From Paenibacillus sambharensis (lineage in GTDB: Bacteria; Bacillota; Bacilli; Paenibacillales; Paenibacillaceae), in contig NZ_QKRB01000044.1 of the NCBI RefSeq assembly GCF_003233845.1, forward strand, positions 372,001 to 436,000: 64,000 bases of DNA, given 5' to 3'. This document shows, in pieces, positions 8,226 to 15,588 of the stretch. Within the stretch, counting starts at the first letter, position 1; each line of letters starts with the position of its first letter. The notes below the pieces were generated by a model. The model did no database searches and had not been told where the DNA came from. It saw nothing but the letters and a program-made list of their open reading frames with translations. Made by a program: the position numbers and the translations under genes.

Positions 8226-9878
8226 GTGATCTCGATCGGCGTTGCCAAATCATTCTTAACCAATATGTCCATTCTGATTACCTGTGCCTACTTGTTTAAT
8301 CTTACGTATAAATATATGTTTGCCCAAGCCTCTGTTGTGGTCAGACAAGGTTTCACAGTCTTTATATTTATAATATCAGGCTGGCTGGCTATGATGTTCG
8401 GCTTCCGTATGAATGAAACGGCTATATTTGACCTGCGCTCTGTACCGATTATATTTGGCGCGCTTGTGTTTCGGGATCCAAGGGTGCTGCTCGTGATCGG
8501 TACAGGTATAGCCTTGTGCAGGTTTGCGGTGAATGGTGTTCACACCGCAGCGTTCACCGGTGCTGTCAATATTGCCTTATTGGGTATTGCTGCAGCCTGT
8601 CTGGTTGTCTGGTTTCGTGACAAAGACTGGTCATTCCGCAATAAAGCTGTGGCCGCTATTGTCGTTATTCATTCGCTGCATGTGCTGGTCATCTCGCTTA
8701 ACGGCACGCTCCCTGCCCGGGTTTATCTCACGGAGGTGGCGGTCATCACTTATCCGCTTGGTATGCTTCTGAGTACCTTGTTTATCTTCATCATTCGGGA
8801 TTTCTTCAAGGAACAGAAGAGATCCGATGATATGCGGAAGATGAATGAGATCTTGCGGCGGCAGACAAGACAGCTGCGGGAAGCCAAGCGGGAGCTGGAG
8901 GAGAAGGCGAAGCAGCTGGCGCTAAATTCGAAGTATAAGTCTGAATTCATGTTTAATATGTCGCATGAGCTGAAGACACCGCTCAACAGCATTATCCTGC
9001 TGTCCCAGATGATCCGGGAGACGGAGGATTACGGTACAGACAATATGCAGTATGCCGGCCTTATCGAAACCTCAAGCAATGAGCTGCTGCAGCTTATTAA
9101 TGACATTCTGGACATCTCTTCTATAGAAGCGGGCAAATTGGAAATTGTAACGGTAACCGTGCCGGTTGAGGAACAGGCCGATCTGCTGTACACGCAGTTT
9201 CACCCGGCTGCAGTGAAGAAAGGTCTGGCATTTACAGTACATATCGATAAGACGGTCCCGCCCATTATTCTTTCAGACGGACTGCGTCTGAATCAAATTC
9301 TGCGCAATCTGCTTGATAACGCATTCAAGTTTACAGACCGGGGCGCGGTGGCGCTGGGGATCAGCTTGGAATCCGGGACGCCTGAGGCTGATCCGGCCGG
9401 GTTCAAGTCAGCGCGCACTGGTGCGTTCCAGAATATGAGGGGGCCGCTGAAGGGACAGCTGGACCACGACAGCCAAGAAGTAGCCGGCAGGGGATTATTC
9501 CGTCTTGCTGCACGGACCAAGGGGAAGAATCCCCGTGTGAGCCGTACGAGGGACATTAAGAATAAGGCGCCGGCAAGACAGCATGACTGGATTGTCTTCA
9601 CCGTGCTGGATACGGGGATCGGGATTGATTCGGATAAACATAGCATCATATTCGAAACCTTCCATCAGGGGGATGGCTCCATCAACCGGCAGTATGGAGG
9701 AACGGGGCTTGGCTTATCCATCAGCCTCCAGCTGGCGGGCCTGCTGGGCGGCAGCCTAACGCTCGATAGTATACCCGGCAAGGGCAGTATGTTTCAGCTG
9801 CGTCTCCCGGCTGGGGGATTAGAAGCCGGGACCTTCGAAGATGTTCAGGAGTATGAAGCCGTAAGGATGGCCGATTAA
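8226..9878 (+). CDS. Membrane sensor histidine kinase with 5TMR-LYT-like sensor
   Basis: 550 residues from a GTG at 8226 (AAAGGG close before it; ATG 8175 and ATG 8265 are alternatives). Residues 10-190 hold five or six membrane segments like the LytS-type 5TMR domain, then a coiled coil (about 195-235). The dimerisation box is FMFNMSHELKTPLNS, the N box NQILRNLLDNAFKFT, and the G boxes DTGIGID and GGTGLGLS. About 65 extra residues, basic and low in hydrophobics, are inserted between the N box and DTGIGID (about 381-450). No response regulator is adjacent. Confidence 0.88.
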   Translation: MISIGVAKSFLTNMSILITCAYLFNLTYKYMFAQASVVVRQGFTVFIFIISGWLAMMFGFRMNETAIFDLRSVPIIFGALVFRDPRVLLVIGTGIALCRFAVNGVHTAAFTGAVNIALLGIAAACLVVWFRDKDWSFRNKAVAAIVVIHSLHVLVISLNGTLPARVYLTEVAVITYPLGMLLSTLFIFIIRDFFKEQKRSDDMRKMNEILRRQTRQLREAKRELEEKAKQLALNSKYKSEFMFNMSHELKTPLNSIILLSQMIRETEDYGTDNMQYAGLIETSSNELLQLINDILDISSIEAGKLEIVTVTVPVEEQADLLYTQFHPAAVKKGLAFTVHIDKTVPPIILSDGLRLNQILRNLLDNAFKFTDRGAVALGISLESGTPEADPAGFKSARTGAFQNMRGPLKGQLDHDSQEVAGRGLFRLAARTKGKNPRVSRTRDIKNKAPARQHDWIVFTVLDTGIGIDSDKHSIIFETFHQGDGSINRQYGGTGLGLSISLQLAGLLGGSLTLDSIPGKGSMFQLRLPAGGLEAGTFEDVQEYEAVRMAD

Positions 9879-9892
9879 TAGACCCGCAATTA

Positions 9893-9928
9893 AACAGGGG
9901 TAACGCTGTCTGCAGCGTTACCCCTGTT
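9893..9928. terminator. Bidirectional terminator
   Basis: AACAGGGGTAACGCTG (9893-9908) pairs perfectly with 9913-9928 across a four-base loop. It separates the convergent kinase and SGNH genes. Confidence 0.85.
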
Positions 9929-9956
9929 CTGTTCCTATTCGAACAGCTTCCTCCCG

Positions 9957-11453
9957 TTATCGTTCACGGGTCAGCTTCCAGATGTGATCGCGAATGTCCG
10001 GCGGCTCAACAGCTACTGTCCAGCCGAGAGCGGCAGCCGCATACCGGAGGGGGATCATCATGGTCCCGCTGGTGATCCCGGCCGGCACCTGCAAGGGTTC
10101 GGCGGAGCCGTCCAGAACGGCGGCATTGGAACCTACGGTAAACTGCAGCTCGTGACCGCCGCCTTTCAGGATCAGCTTCTTGTCCTCCGGACTCCAGCCC
10201 AATGCGGCCCCGAGCAGTTCCGCTGCCTGCTTGGCAGGAACAAGCAGCTCACCGCCTGAGGCGGTCTCTTTAGGAGAGAAAGTTGCCGGCTTCAGCTGAT
10301 CGCCCTCCTGCTTGTAGATCCTGTACCGGTGGAGTCCGTACGTCATACTGGCTGCGGCTTGCCGAATCTGCTGGCGCAGCTGCTCGTTAAACTGCTCCAC
10401 ATTGTCCAGTGTCACGCGATAACGGGAATCATCCTGCCCAATCAGCCGGATAATCTGGCTGTTCAGCTCCTGCTTATGATGCGACAGATCCTTGTACAGG
10501 TCCAAGTTATAGGTCCAGTCCGCCTTCGTCTGGAAGTCGTAGACACGGACGTTGAACAAGTGGCCGAACTGCTCCTGTACCCAGCGTTTCATCGTGAGCT
10601 GATTCTCAAACCTCTGCTCGTTCGCTTCCTGCCAGACCGCATGCCGCAGCACACTATACGGGGGATAGTAGAAGATGAATTCGACCTCGCTGTATTCCTG
10701 CACAAGCGGGAGGATATAACGGCTGAAGTTATCCTGTACGACTTCGATTGGCGTTTCATTCAGGCCAAAGTATACCTCGCTCTGCCGTGCCTTTGCATAG
10801 TGCTTCAGAACATGCTCTTCCCCGAATTTCACGTGTGAATTCCAATTGTACAGGTATTCCAGTTCCTGATCTCTATCGTTCAACAAGTTCTTCATTATTC
10901 CGTTAGTAAGCTGGCGGAACGTAAATTCATTGAACCAGTACCGGTAATCATTCCAGAGCTTGTTATCATACAGATAGCCGGGGAAAGGTCCCTGGTCATC
11001 GCGCATGCCATCTCTCAGGGCAAAATAGTCCAAGCCCCAGAGAACGCGCTTCGGCTTGCCAGTCTTCAGCGCAAGCTTGGCTATTTCGTACTGCTCAGCC
11101 GCCGTAGAGCCGCGCATGGACAGCTTGAGCGTCTGGCCGCCTAGCGCTGCATCAACCTCCGAAGGGAGGAAGTTTTCCGTCATCGAGGTGCCGATAATGA
11201 TGGTGTCGTACTCGTAATGACGTGCCAGCCCGGGATTCTGGTAGCGCTGCTCCGACGAGTACATCGGCGGGTACCAAGAGGGCTTGCGGTAGTGCTGCAG
11301 CGGGTCCACTATATAAACGAAGGAGGCGAACAGGATGCCAAGCAGTACGACGGAGACCGCGAAGGCAGCCAGCATCCGTTTGGCATCCCGTCTGCGGCGG
11401 GCCCGGCTGTTTAATGGGAATACGCCCGGGGTATGTCCAGGTCGGATCTTCAT
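9957..11453 (-). CDS. SGNH-like acyltransferase partner of MBOAT, with copper-amine-oxidase-like C-terminal domain
   Basis: 498 residues. One membrane segment (about 28-49) is followed by an extracellular SGNH-like domain: IIIGTSMTENF with the candidate nucleophile Ser90, and a D-x-H-like end LYKDLSHHKQ near residue 325. Residues about 405-498 match the copper amine oxidase N-terminal-like beta domain (GGELLVPAKQAAELLG, TSGTMMIPLRYAAAALGW). Only 14 bases separate it from the upstream MBOAT gene, so the two form an operon of the AlgI/AlgJ or DltB/DltD kind, moving acyl groups onto an extracellular polymer. The polymer is not known. Confidence 0.8.
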   Translation of the reverse strand: MKIRPGHTPGVFPLNSRARRRRDAKRMLAAFAVSVVLLGILFASFVYIVDPLQHYRKPSWYPPMYSSEQRYQNPGLARHYEYDTIIIGTSMTENFLPSEVDAALGGQTLKLSMRGSTAAEQYEIAKLALKTGKPKRVLWGLDYFALRDGMRDDQGPFPGYLYDNKLWNDYRYWFNEFTFRQLTNGIMKNLLNDRDQELEYLYNWNSHVKFGEEHVLKHYAKARQSEVYFGLNETPIEVVQDNFSRYILPLVQEYSEVEFIFYYPPYSVLRHAVWQEANEQRFENQLTMKRWVQEQFGHLFNVRVYDFQTKADWTYNLDLYKDLSHHKQELNSQIIRLIGQDDSRYRVTLDNVEQFNEQLRQQIRQAAASMTYGLHRYRIYKQEGDQLKPATFSPKETASGGELLVPAKQAAELLGAALGWSPEDKKLILKGGGHELQFTVGSNAAVLDGSAEPLQVPAGITSGTMMIPLRYAAAALGWTVAVEPPDIRDHIWKLTRER

Positions 11454-11467
11454 GTGCCGTTCCTCCT

Positions 11468-12868
11468 CTAGAAGTTGAAATACAAGAAGGGTGTTATCCG
11501 GTTAAGAAAGAGCATGGCGATCGTGAATAGAATAGCGGCTGCTGCGCCAGCGCGCCATGAAGGACGGAGCGATTCCAGCCTCTCGGCCGAATTGGGTGCG
11601 AGCAGCACAATAGGCATTAGAATGGCCAGCAGCAGTATCGGAGGAAGATCCTGGATCAGGCCGATATTTCCGATACCGTTAAGCCCTGTTAATCCCTTGA
11701 GCAGGCGGAATGCCTCGGACAGATCCTCTGCACGGAAGAATACCCAGGTCAGATTGATGAACAGGAAGGTAAGCAGCCAGCCGCACAGTGCTGGAAGCGG
11801 ACGAACCTTCATTGACCAGAGGCGGTGAACCACTAGTGCAATGCCGTGCAGGAGTCCCCATATAATAAAGGTCCAGCCTGCACCATGCCATATGCCGCCG
11901 AGCAGGAAGGTAATCATCAGATTCCGCATTGTGATGATGCTTCCCTTGCGGTTGCCGCCCAGAGGAATATAGATATAATCCCGGAGGAAGCGGCTGAGCG
12001 TCATATGCCAGCGCCGCCAGAAGTCCTGGATGCTGACGGCTTTATAGGGAGAATTGAAGTTTTGCGGCAGCCGGATATTGAAGAGCAAGGCGATGCCAAT
12101 GGCCATATCCGTATAGCCGCTGAAGTCGAAATACAGCTGCAGGGTGTATGTTAGAACGGCGATCCAGCTGTCAACGGCATGAACAGCGTTAGCGAAGCCG
12201 TCATTGGCATACCCGGCAAGCGTGTCCGCAATGACCACCTTCTTGAACAGCCCGATACAGAGCATATAACAGCCTCCTGCTATATGGCCCCAGTTCCATT
12301 TGTAGCTGCGAAGCTGCCGGAACTGAGGCATCATTTCCTTATGGTGAAGGATAGGTCCTGCCACAAGCTGGGGGAAGAACGTGACAAACAGAGTATAATT
12401 GATCAGGCTAGATTCCCGTACTCTGCCGTAATAGGAATCAACTACATAGGCGATCTGGGTAAACGTATAGAAACTGATGCCAAGCGGGAGTGCCAGGCTG
12501 AGCAGCGGTACAGCGCTGCCTGTCAGGGCATTTACATTCTCGAGCAGGAAGTCGGCATACTTATACCAGCCCAGCAGCAGGAGGTTCCCTGCTACGCCGG
12601 CTATCATTAATCCCTTGCGATAGTAGGGCCGGGGCGTTGTGTCTGAAACGGCGCTTCGCTGCAGCAGCAGACCTGCGGCATAATTAAAGACGATGGAGCC
12701 GCTGATGAGGAGGACATAGCGGACATCCCACCAGCCATAGAACACCAGTGAGGCGGCAGTCAGCCAGACTCTTGCAGCGAAGATCAGGCGAAATCGTCCG
12801 AGAAGAAAATAACCTGCCAAGACAATGGGCAGAAAGCCGTATAGGAAAGTATAGGAATTAAACAGCAT
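11468..12868 (-). CDS. MBOAT-family O-acyltransferase (AlgI-like)
   Basis: 466 residues with about ten membrane segments. MLFNSYTFLYGFLP is the classic AlgI-type start, which decides the ATG at 12868 over one at 12907. Family motifs are FYTFTQIAYVVDSYY, DFSGYTDMAIGIA, NSPYKAVSIQDFWRRWH and the catalytic histidine in GGIWHGAGWTF near residue 328. It would pass acyl groups across the membrane to the SGNH partner encoded immediately downstream, for example to acetylate a wall polymer or exopolysaccharide. Confidence 0.9.
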   Translation of the reverse strand: MLFNSYTFLYGFLPIVLAGYFLLGRFRLIFAARVWLTAASLVFYGWWDVRYVLLISGSIVFNYAAGLLLQRSAVSDTTPRPYYRKGLMIAGVAGNLLLLGWYKYADFLLENVNALTGSAVPLLSLALPLGISFYTFTQIAYVVDSYYGRVRESSLINYTLFVTFFPQLVAGPILHHKEMMPQFRQLRSYKWNWGHIAGGCYMLCIGLFKKVVIADTLAGYANDGFANAVHAVDSWIAVLTYTLQLYFDFSGYTDMAIGIALLFNIRLPQNFNSPYKAVSIQDFWRRWHMTLSRFLRDYIYIPLGGNRKGSIITMRNLMITFLLGGIWHGAGWTFIIWGLLHGIALVVHRLWSMKVRPLPALCGWLLTFLFINLTWVFFRAEDLSEAFRLLKGLTGLNGIGNIGLIQDLPPILLLAILMPIVLLAPNSAERLESLRPSWRAGAAAAILFTIAMLFLNRITPFLYFNF

Positions 12869-13065
12869 CGCTTGATCACGCTCATCTCTGTCATTACCTG
12901 CTACCATGTATGAGTATTAGTCAGGATTCATTAAGAATTCGGTGGGGAAATCGATATTCCTTCCAGATTGCCCCAGCCCATACGGAATGTGCAGCTTATT
13001 ACCTGAAGAGCTCCGTAATAGGGAGACGAGCGGGGAGGCGCTTTGGTTGCGGGTAGAAGAACGCA

Positions 13066-13107
13066 TAAAAGAGCCGCCAATGCAGCCTGATAGGCGATTG
13101 ACGGCTC
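13066..13107 (-). terminator. Terminator of universal stress protein gene
   Basis: On the minus strand GAGCCGTCAAT pairs with ATTGGCGGCTC (one mismatch) and is followed by TTTTAT. Confidence 0.7.
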
Positions 13108-13128
13108 TCTGTAATAAGAGGATGGCTC

Positions 13129-13563
13129 TTACTTCACTACATGAACGGAGCATTCTGTATGTTGAATGACATGCTGGCTCACGCTGCCAAGGAATAACTG
13201 CTTAAGACCGCTGTTCCCCCGGCTGCCGATGACAATAAGGTCGGCCTGCTTATCGGCGGCTGTCTCAACAATGAGCGGGCCTGGTTCACCTTGTTTGACT
13301 GTCACATTAGCCCGAACCCCGGGCGCAGCAGCAATAATGGATTGTGCTTCATCCCCGCGATTTTGTGCTTCATGCGCAATAGCGGCATTCGTCTCAGGCG
13401 CAGCGGGAACCATTGCTTCTCCCACTGATGCAATCGGAATCTGATAAACGTGGACGACTTCCAGGGAAGCATCCCAATCCGCTGCAAATTCAATCGCTTT
13501 ATTCAAAGCACGCAGGGAAGGCTCAGAGCCGTCATAGGCTACTAGAATCGTACGGTAACTCAT
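13129..13563 (-). CDS. Universal stress protein (UspA family)
   Basis: 144 residues, a single Usp domain. ILVAYDGSEPS at the start and the ATP-binding pattern G-x2-G-x9-GS, seen as GSRGNSGLKQLFLGS near residue 115, place it in the ATP-binding branch. ATG 13563 follows AAGGGTGAT; upstream in-frame codons would add a non-family tail. It is monocistronic, with a terminator right behind it. Confidence 0.92.
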   Translation of the reverse strand: MSYRTILVAYDGSEPSLRALNKAIEFAADWDASLEVVHVYQIPIASVGEAMVPAAPETNAAIAHEAQNRGDEAQSIIAAAPGVRANVTVKQGEPGPLIVETAADKQADLIVIGSRGNSGLKQLFLGSVSQHVIQHTECSVHVVK

Positions 13564-13688
13564 TGGTATCACCCTTTCCCAGCCCTTCTTATAGTAACGT
13601 TTACCCCTATTGTAATTGGCATGAAACGGAGCAGGGATACTGGCAATCAGAGGCATGGTAAAAGAGTGAGTGGAGCCCAAATCTTGTG

Positions 13689-13717
13689 TTGACAGTAAAA
13701 ATGAAATTTCGTATTAT
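13689..13717 (+). promoter_or_regulatory. Strong promoter of tRNA-Thr
   Basis: TTGACA (13689-13694) and TATTAT (13712-13717) with 17-base spacing, ending 12 bases before the tRNA. Confidence 0.8.
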
Positions 13718-13729
13718 AGTAAAGGTCTT

Positions 13730-13805
13730 GCTGATGTAGCTCAGCTGGTAGAGCAACGCATTCGTAATGCGTAGGCCGGGGGTTCGAATCCCTTCATCAG
13801 CACCA
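13730..13805 (+). tRNA. tRNA-Thr (anticodon CGT)
   Basis: 76 bases with a seven-pair acceptor stem (GCTGATG with CATCAGC), a D arm, an anticodon stem ACGCA/TGCGT around loop TTCGTAA (anticodon CGT, reading ACG), a T loop TTCGAAT, discriminator A and an encoded CCA at 13803-13805. It stands alone with its own promoter and terminator. Confidence 0.97.
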
Positions 13806-13822
13806 TGGATACAACCAGTCAC

Positions 13823-13862
13823 GGCGCGGATTTCCGGATTTCAGGGGGAACGCGTCTTTTTT
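13823..13862 (+). terminator. Terminator of tRNA-Thr
   Basis: GGCGCG pairs with CGCGTC and inner TTTCC with GGGAA, followed by six Ts. Confidence 0.65.
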
Positions 13863-14118
13863 ATGTGTATCTTTCTGTACTACCTGAATCTATTTCCTTG
13901 CAGGGCGTGTATTCATGCGGCGTGCCGCAACGCTGGATCTCCTTCCGGATTCTCATAATGTTATTGCGGGTTTCCTTCACATGCTCAAGTGTATTGGTAA
14001 GCTTGCCAAGGTTATCCTGGAGGGCATCCAGCATATCGATATGACGATGAGTAGCATTACGCAGACGCAGATTCAGCTGCTGCATCTCTTTTTGCATATG
14101 ATTTCGGGTTGAACGCAT
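13861..14118 (-). CDS. Small coiled-coil protein, unknown
   Basis: 85 residues, very rich in charged and polar amino acids. Residues 1-62 read as one amphipathic helix with heptad-spaced leucines, methionines and isoleucines (QLNLRLRNATHRHIDMLDALQDNLGKL). AAGGGGAG lies 11 bases before ATG 14118. The C-terminal 20 residues are not conserved-looking. I do not recognise a family; a small structural or sporulation-related helical protein is possible. Confidence 0.5.
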   Translation of the reverse strand: MRSTRNHMQKEMQQLNLRLRNATHRHIDMLDALQDNLGKLTNTLEHVKETRNNIMRIRKEIQRCGTPHEYTPCKEIDSGSTERYT

Positions 14119-14437
14119 AAGTAACTGATCTCCCCTTTGAATTCAATATAATCTAAGTATAACGGATGATGAATGTAAAAGTTGTCATAAACCGTCTGTC
14201 CGGACAAATAAAATAAAACGCTTCCACGAGTTGGAGTAATCGCAGACAGGACAAAGCTTCTGGCAGACGGATAAAAAAAAGATGCGGCAAGTGTTTCGAC
14301 GAGTGATAATTCGGGTAAATAATTGTTTTAAATAATTATAAATTTTTTATATTCATTCGACATATTGCAGCAGAATAACCTAACACGCCTGCATTATAAT
14401 AATAGAGTCTTTATATAACGGACTAGGAGAGATCAAT
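14119..14437. other. Intergenic region before spo0E-like gene
   Basis: 319 AT-rich bases between divergent small genes. TATAAT at 14395-14400 is a -10 candidate for the Spo0E-like gene, without a good -35 at 17 bases. A 10-base palindrome TGTCCGGACA sits at 14197-14206. I see no gene. Confidence 0.4.
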
Positions 14438-14638
14438 ATGTCCAGAACCGAGAGGGCGGATATCCACGAGGAAATTGACCAGCTTCGTTATGAACTGAAT
14501 ATGTTCTCATCTGAAGAGACAGCCGATCTGTGTCAAGGACCTATATTAGAAATTAGCCAAAAGCTGGATGTGCTTATCGTAGACTATTACAGATCCTTTT
14601 ATAAGCCGGTCCGTTCAGGGCCAATCTGCCACGGGTGA
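14438..14638 (+). CDS. Spo0E-family aspartyl-phosphate phosphatase
   Basis: 66 residues. The family signature S-x2-LD-x2-I appears as SQKLDVLIVDYY near residues 40-51, preceded by a first helix with EEIDQLRYELN. Known Spo0E, YnzD and YisI proteins remove phosphate from Spo0A and so delay sporulation. TAGGAGAG lies 8 bases before the ATG. A terminator follows at 14694. Confidence 0.9.
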   Translation: MSRTERADIHEEIDQLRYELNMFSSEETADLCQGPILEISQKLDVLIVDYYRSFYKPVRSGPICHG

Positions 14639-14693
14639 TAGGAGGCGTCAGCATAGGTGCTGCCGGGTAAATGCTGCAGTAAACAGAACAACA

Positions 14694-14736
14694 AACCGTA
14701 GAACTGTCGTTGCCGGCAACGTTCTGACGGTTTTTT
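14694..14736 (+). terminator. Terminator of spo0E-like gene
   Basis: AACCGT with adjoining AGAAC pairs with GTTCT and ACGGTT; an inner GTTGCCGGCAAC hairpin is nested, and six Ts follow. Confidence 0.75.
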
Positions 14737-14766
14737 GTAATGCCGGGAAGGTGCAGGCACCCCGTT

Positions 14767-15009
14767 TCATTCCGCTCTATCGTTAAAATGCAGCGCCAGC
14801 TGCCGGAACAACATGCAGCTTGCCTTCCTTGTGCCTGACAAGCCAGCAGTAGCAGGTTTAATGCCAATACCCCTGTCTATGTACCTCTTCTCTTGACGCT
14901 TGTCCATCCAGTTCAACTGCTCATCATAAAGGTCGAATTGTTCCCCAGCCGTAGGCTTAAGTCTCCAAAGGCCGAGGCTCCGTCTCAAGCTGAGACGTGC
15001 AATGTGCAC
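14767..15009 (-). CDS. Possible small gene or remnant behind mscL
   Basis: A frame of 80 codons that overlaps the end of mscL by 53 bases. From about residue 18 onward its composition is protein-like ([34 protein letters not shown]), but no convincing ribosome binding site precedes either GTG 15009 or ATG 14907. I do not recognise it. It could be a 46-residue protein from 14907, a decayed gene, or chance. Confidence 0.28.
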   Translation of the reverse strand: MHIARLSLRRSLGLWRLKPTAGEQFDLYDEQLNWMDKRQEKRYIDRGIGIKPATAGLSGTRKASCMLFRQLALHFNDRAE

Positions 15010-15424
15010 AGCGTGTCGCCCGAATAGGCACTTTCCCCAGACAGTAAGGACAGTCCTTCTCCGTCGGCTCCGGCGGGAGTTCCGGTTCCTGACTGCGAAG
15101 GCGGTTGATTGTCTTCACCATGAGAAAGACGGAGAAAGCGATTATGATGAAATTGATGACGGTGTTGATAAATTGGCCGTATGCCACGACCGGGGAAGAT
15201 GAGGCCTTAGCCTCGGCAAGTGAAGCATAATCGGTTCCATCCAAGGTAAAGAAGAGATCGCTAAAGCTAACCCCGCCAAGCAGCAGGCCGATCGGCGGCA
15301 TGATGATGTCTTCCACGAGTGAAGTCACGATGCGGCCAAAGGCTCCTCCGACAATGACACCGACTGCCAAGTCAATGACATTGCCTCTAACGGCAAATTT
15401 CTTAAATTCTTGTAAAAATGACAC
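14957..15424 (-). CDS. mscL: Large-conductance mechanosensitive channel MscL with zinc ribbon
   Basis: 155 residues from a GTG start with AAAGGGG before it. The first 100 residues are Msc[25 protein letters not shown] forms the N-terminal helix and pore segment, and [19 protein letters not shown] is TM2. MscL opens under high membrane tension to release solutes during osmotic downshift. After LPPEPTEK the usual C-terminal helix is replaced or extended by a zinc ribbon, CPYC and CAHC about 12 residues apart. Confidence 0.95.
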   Translation of the reverse strand: MSFLQEFKKFAVRGNVIDLAVGVIVGGAFGRIVTSLVEDIIMPPIGLLLGGVSFSDLFFTLDGTDYASLAEAKASSSPVVAYGQFINTVINFIIIAFSVFLMVKTINRLRSQEPELPPEPTEKDCPYCLGKVPIRATRCAHCTSQLETEPRPLET

Positions 15425-15588
15425 GGTAAATACCCCTTTCAGTACCGGATGACCGCATTATACCTGAAATAACCCGGAAAGGCACCTTTAGAAGCAGGTC
15501 TGTCGTGTTTTCGGAGGTTATAAAGGATTTTCTTGAAATTTGTCGAATTTATCCAGATTACATAGGCCTATAGAGTGGGGTTGGTAGT

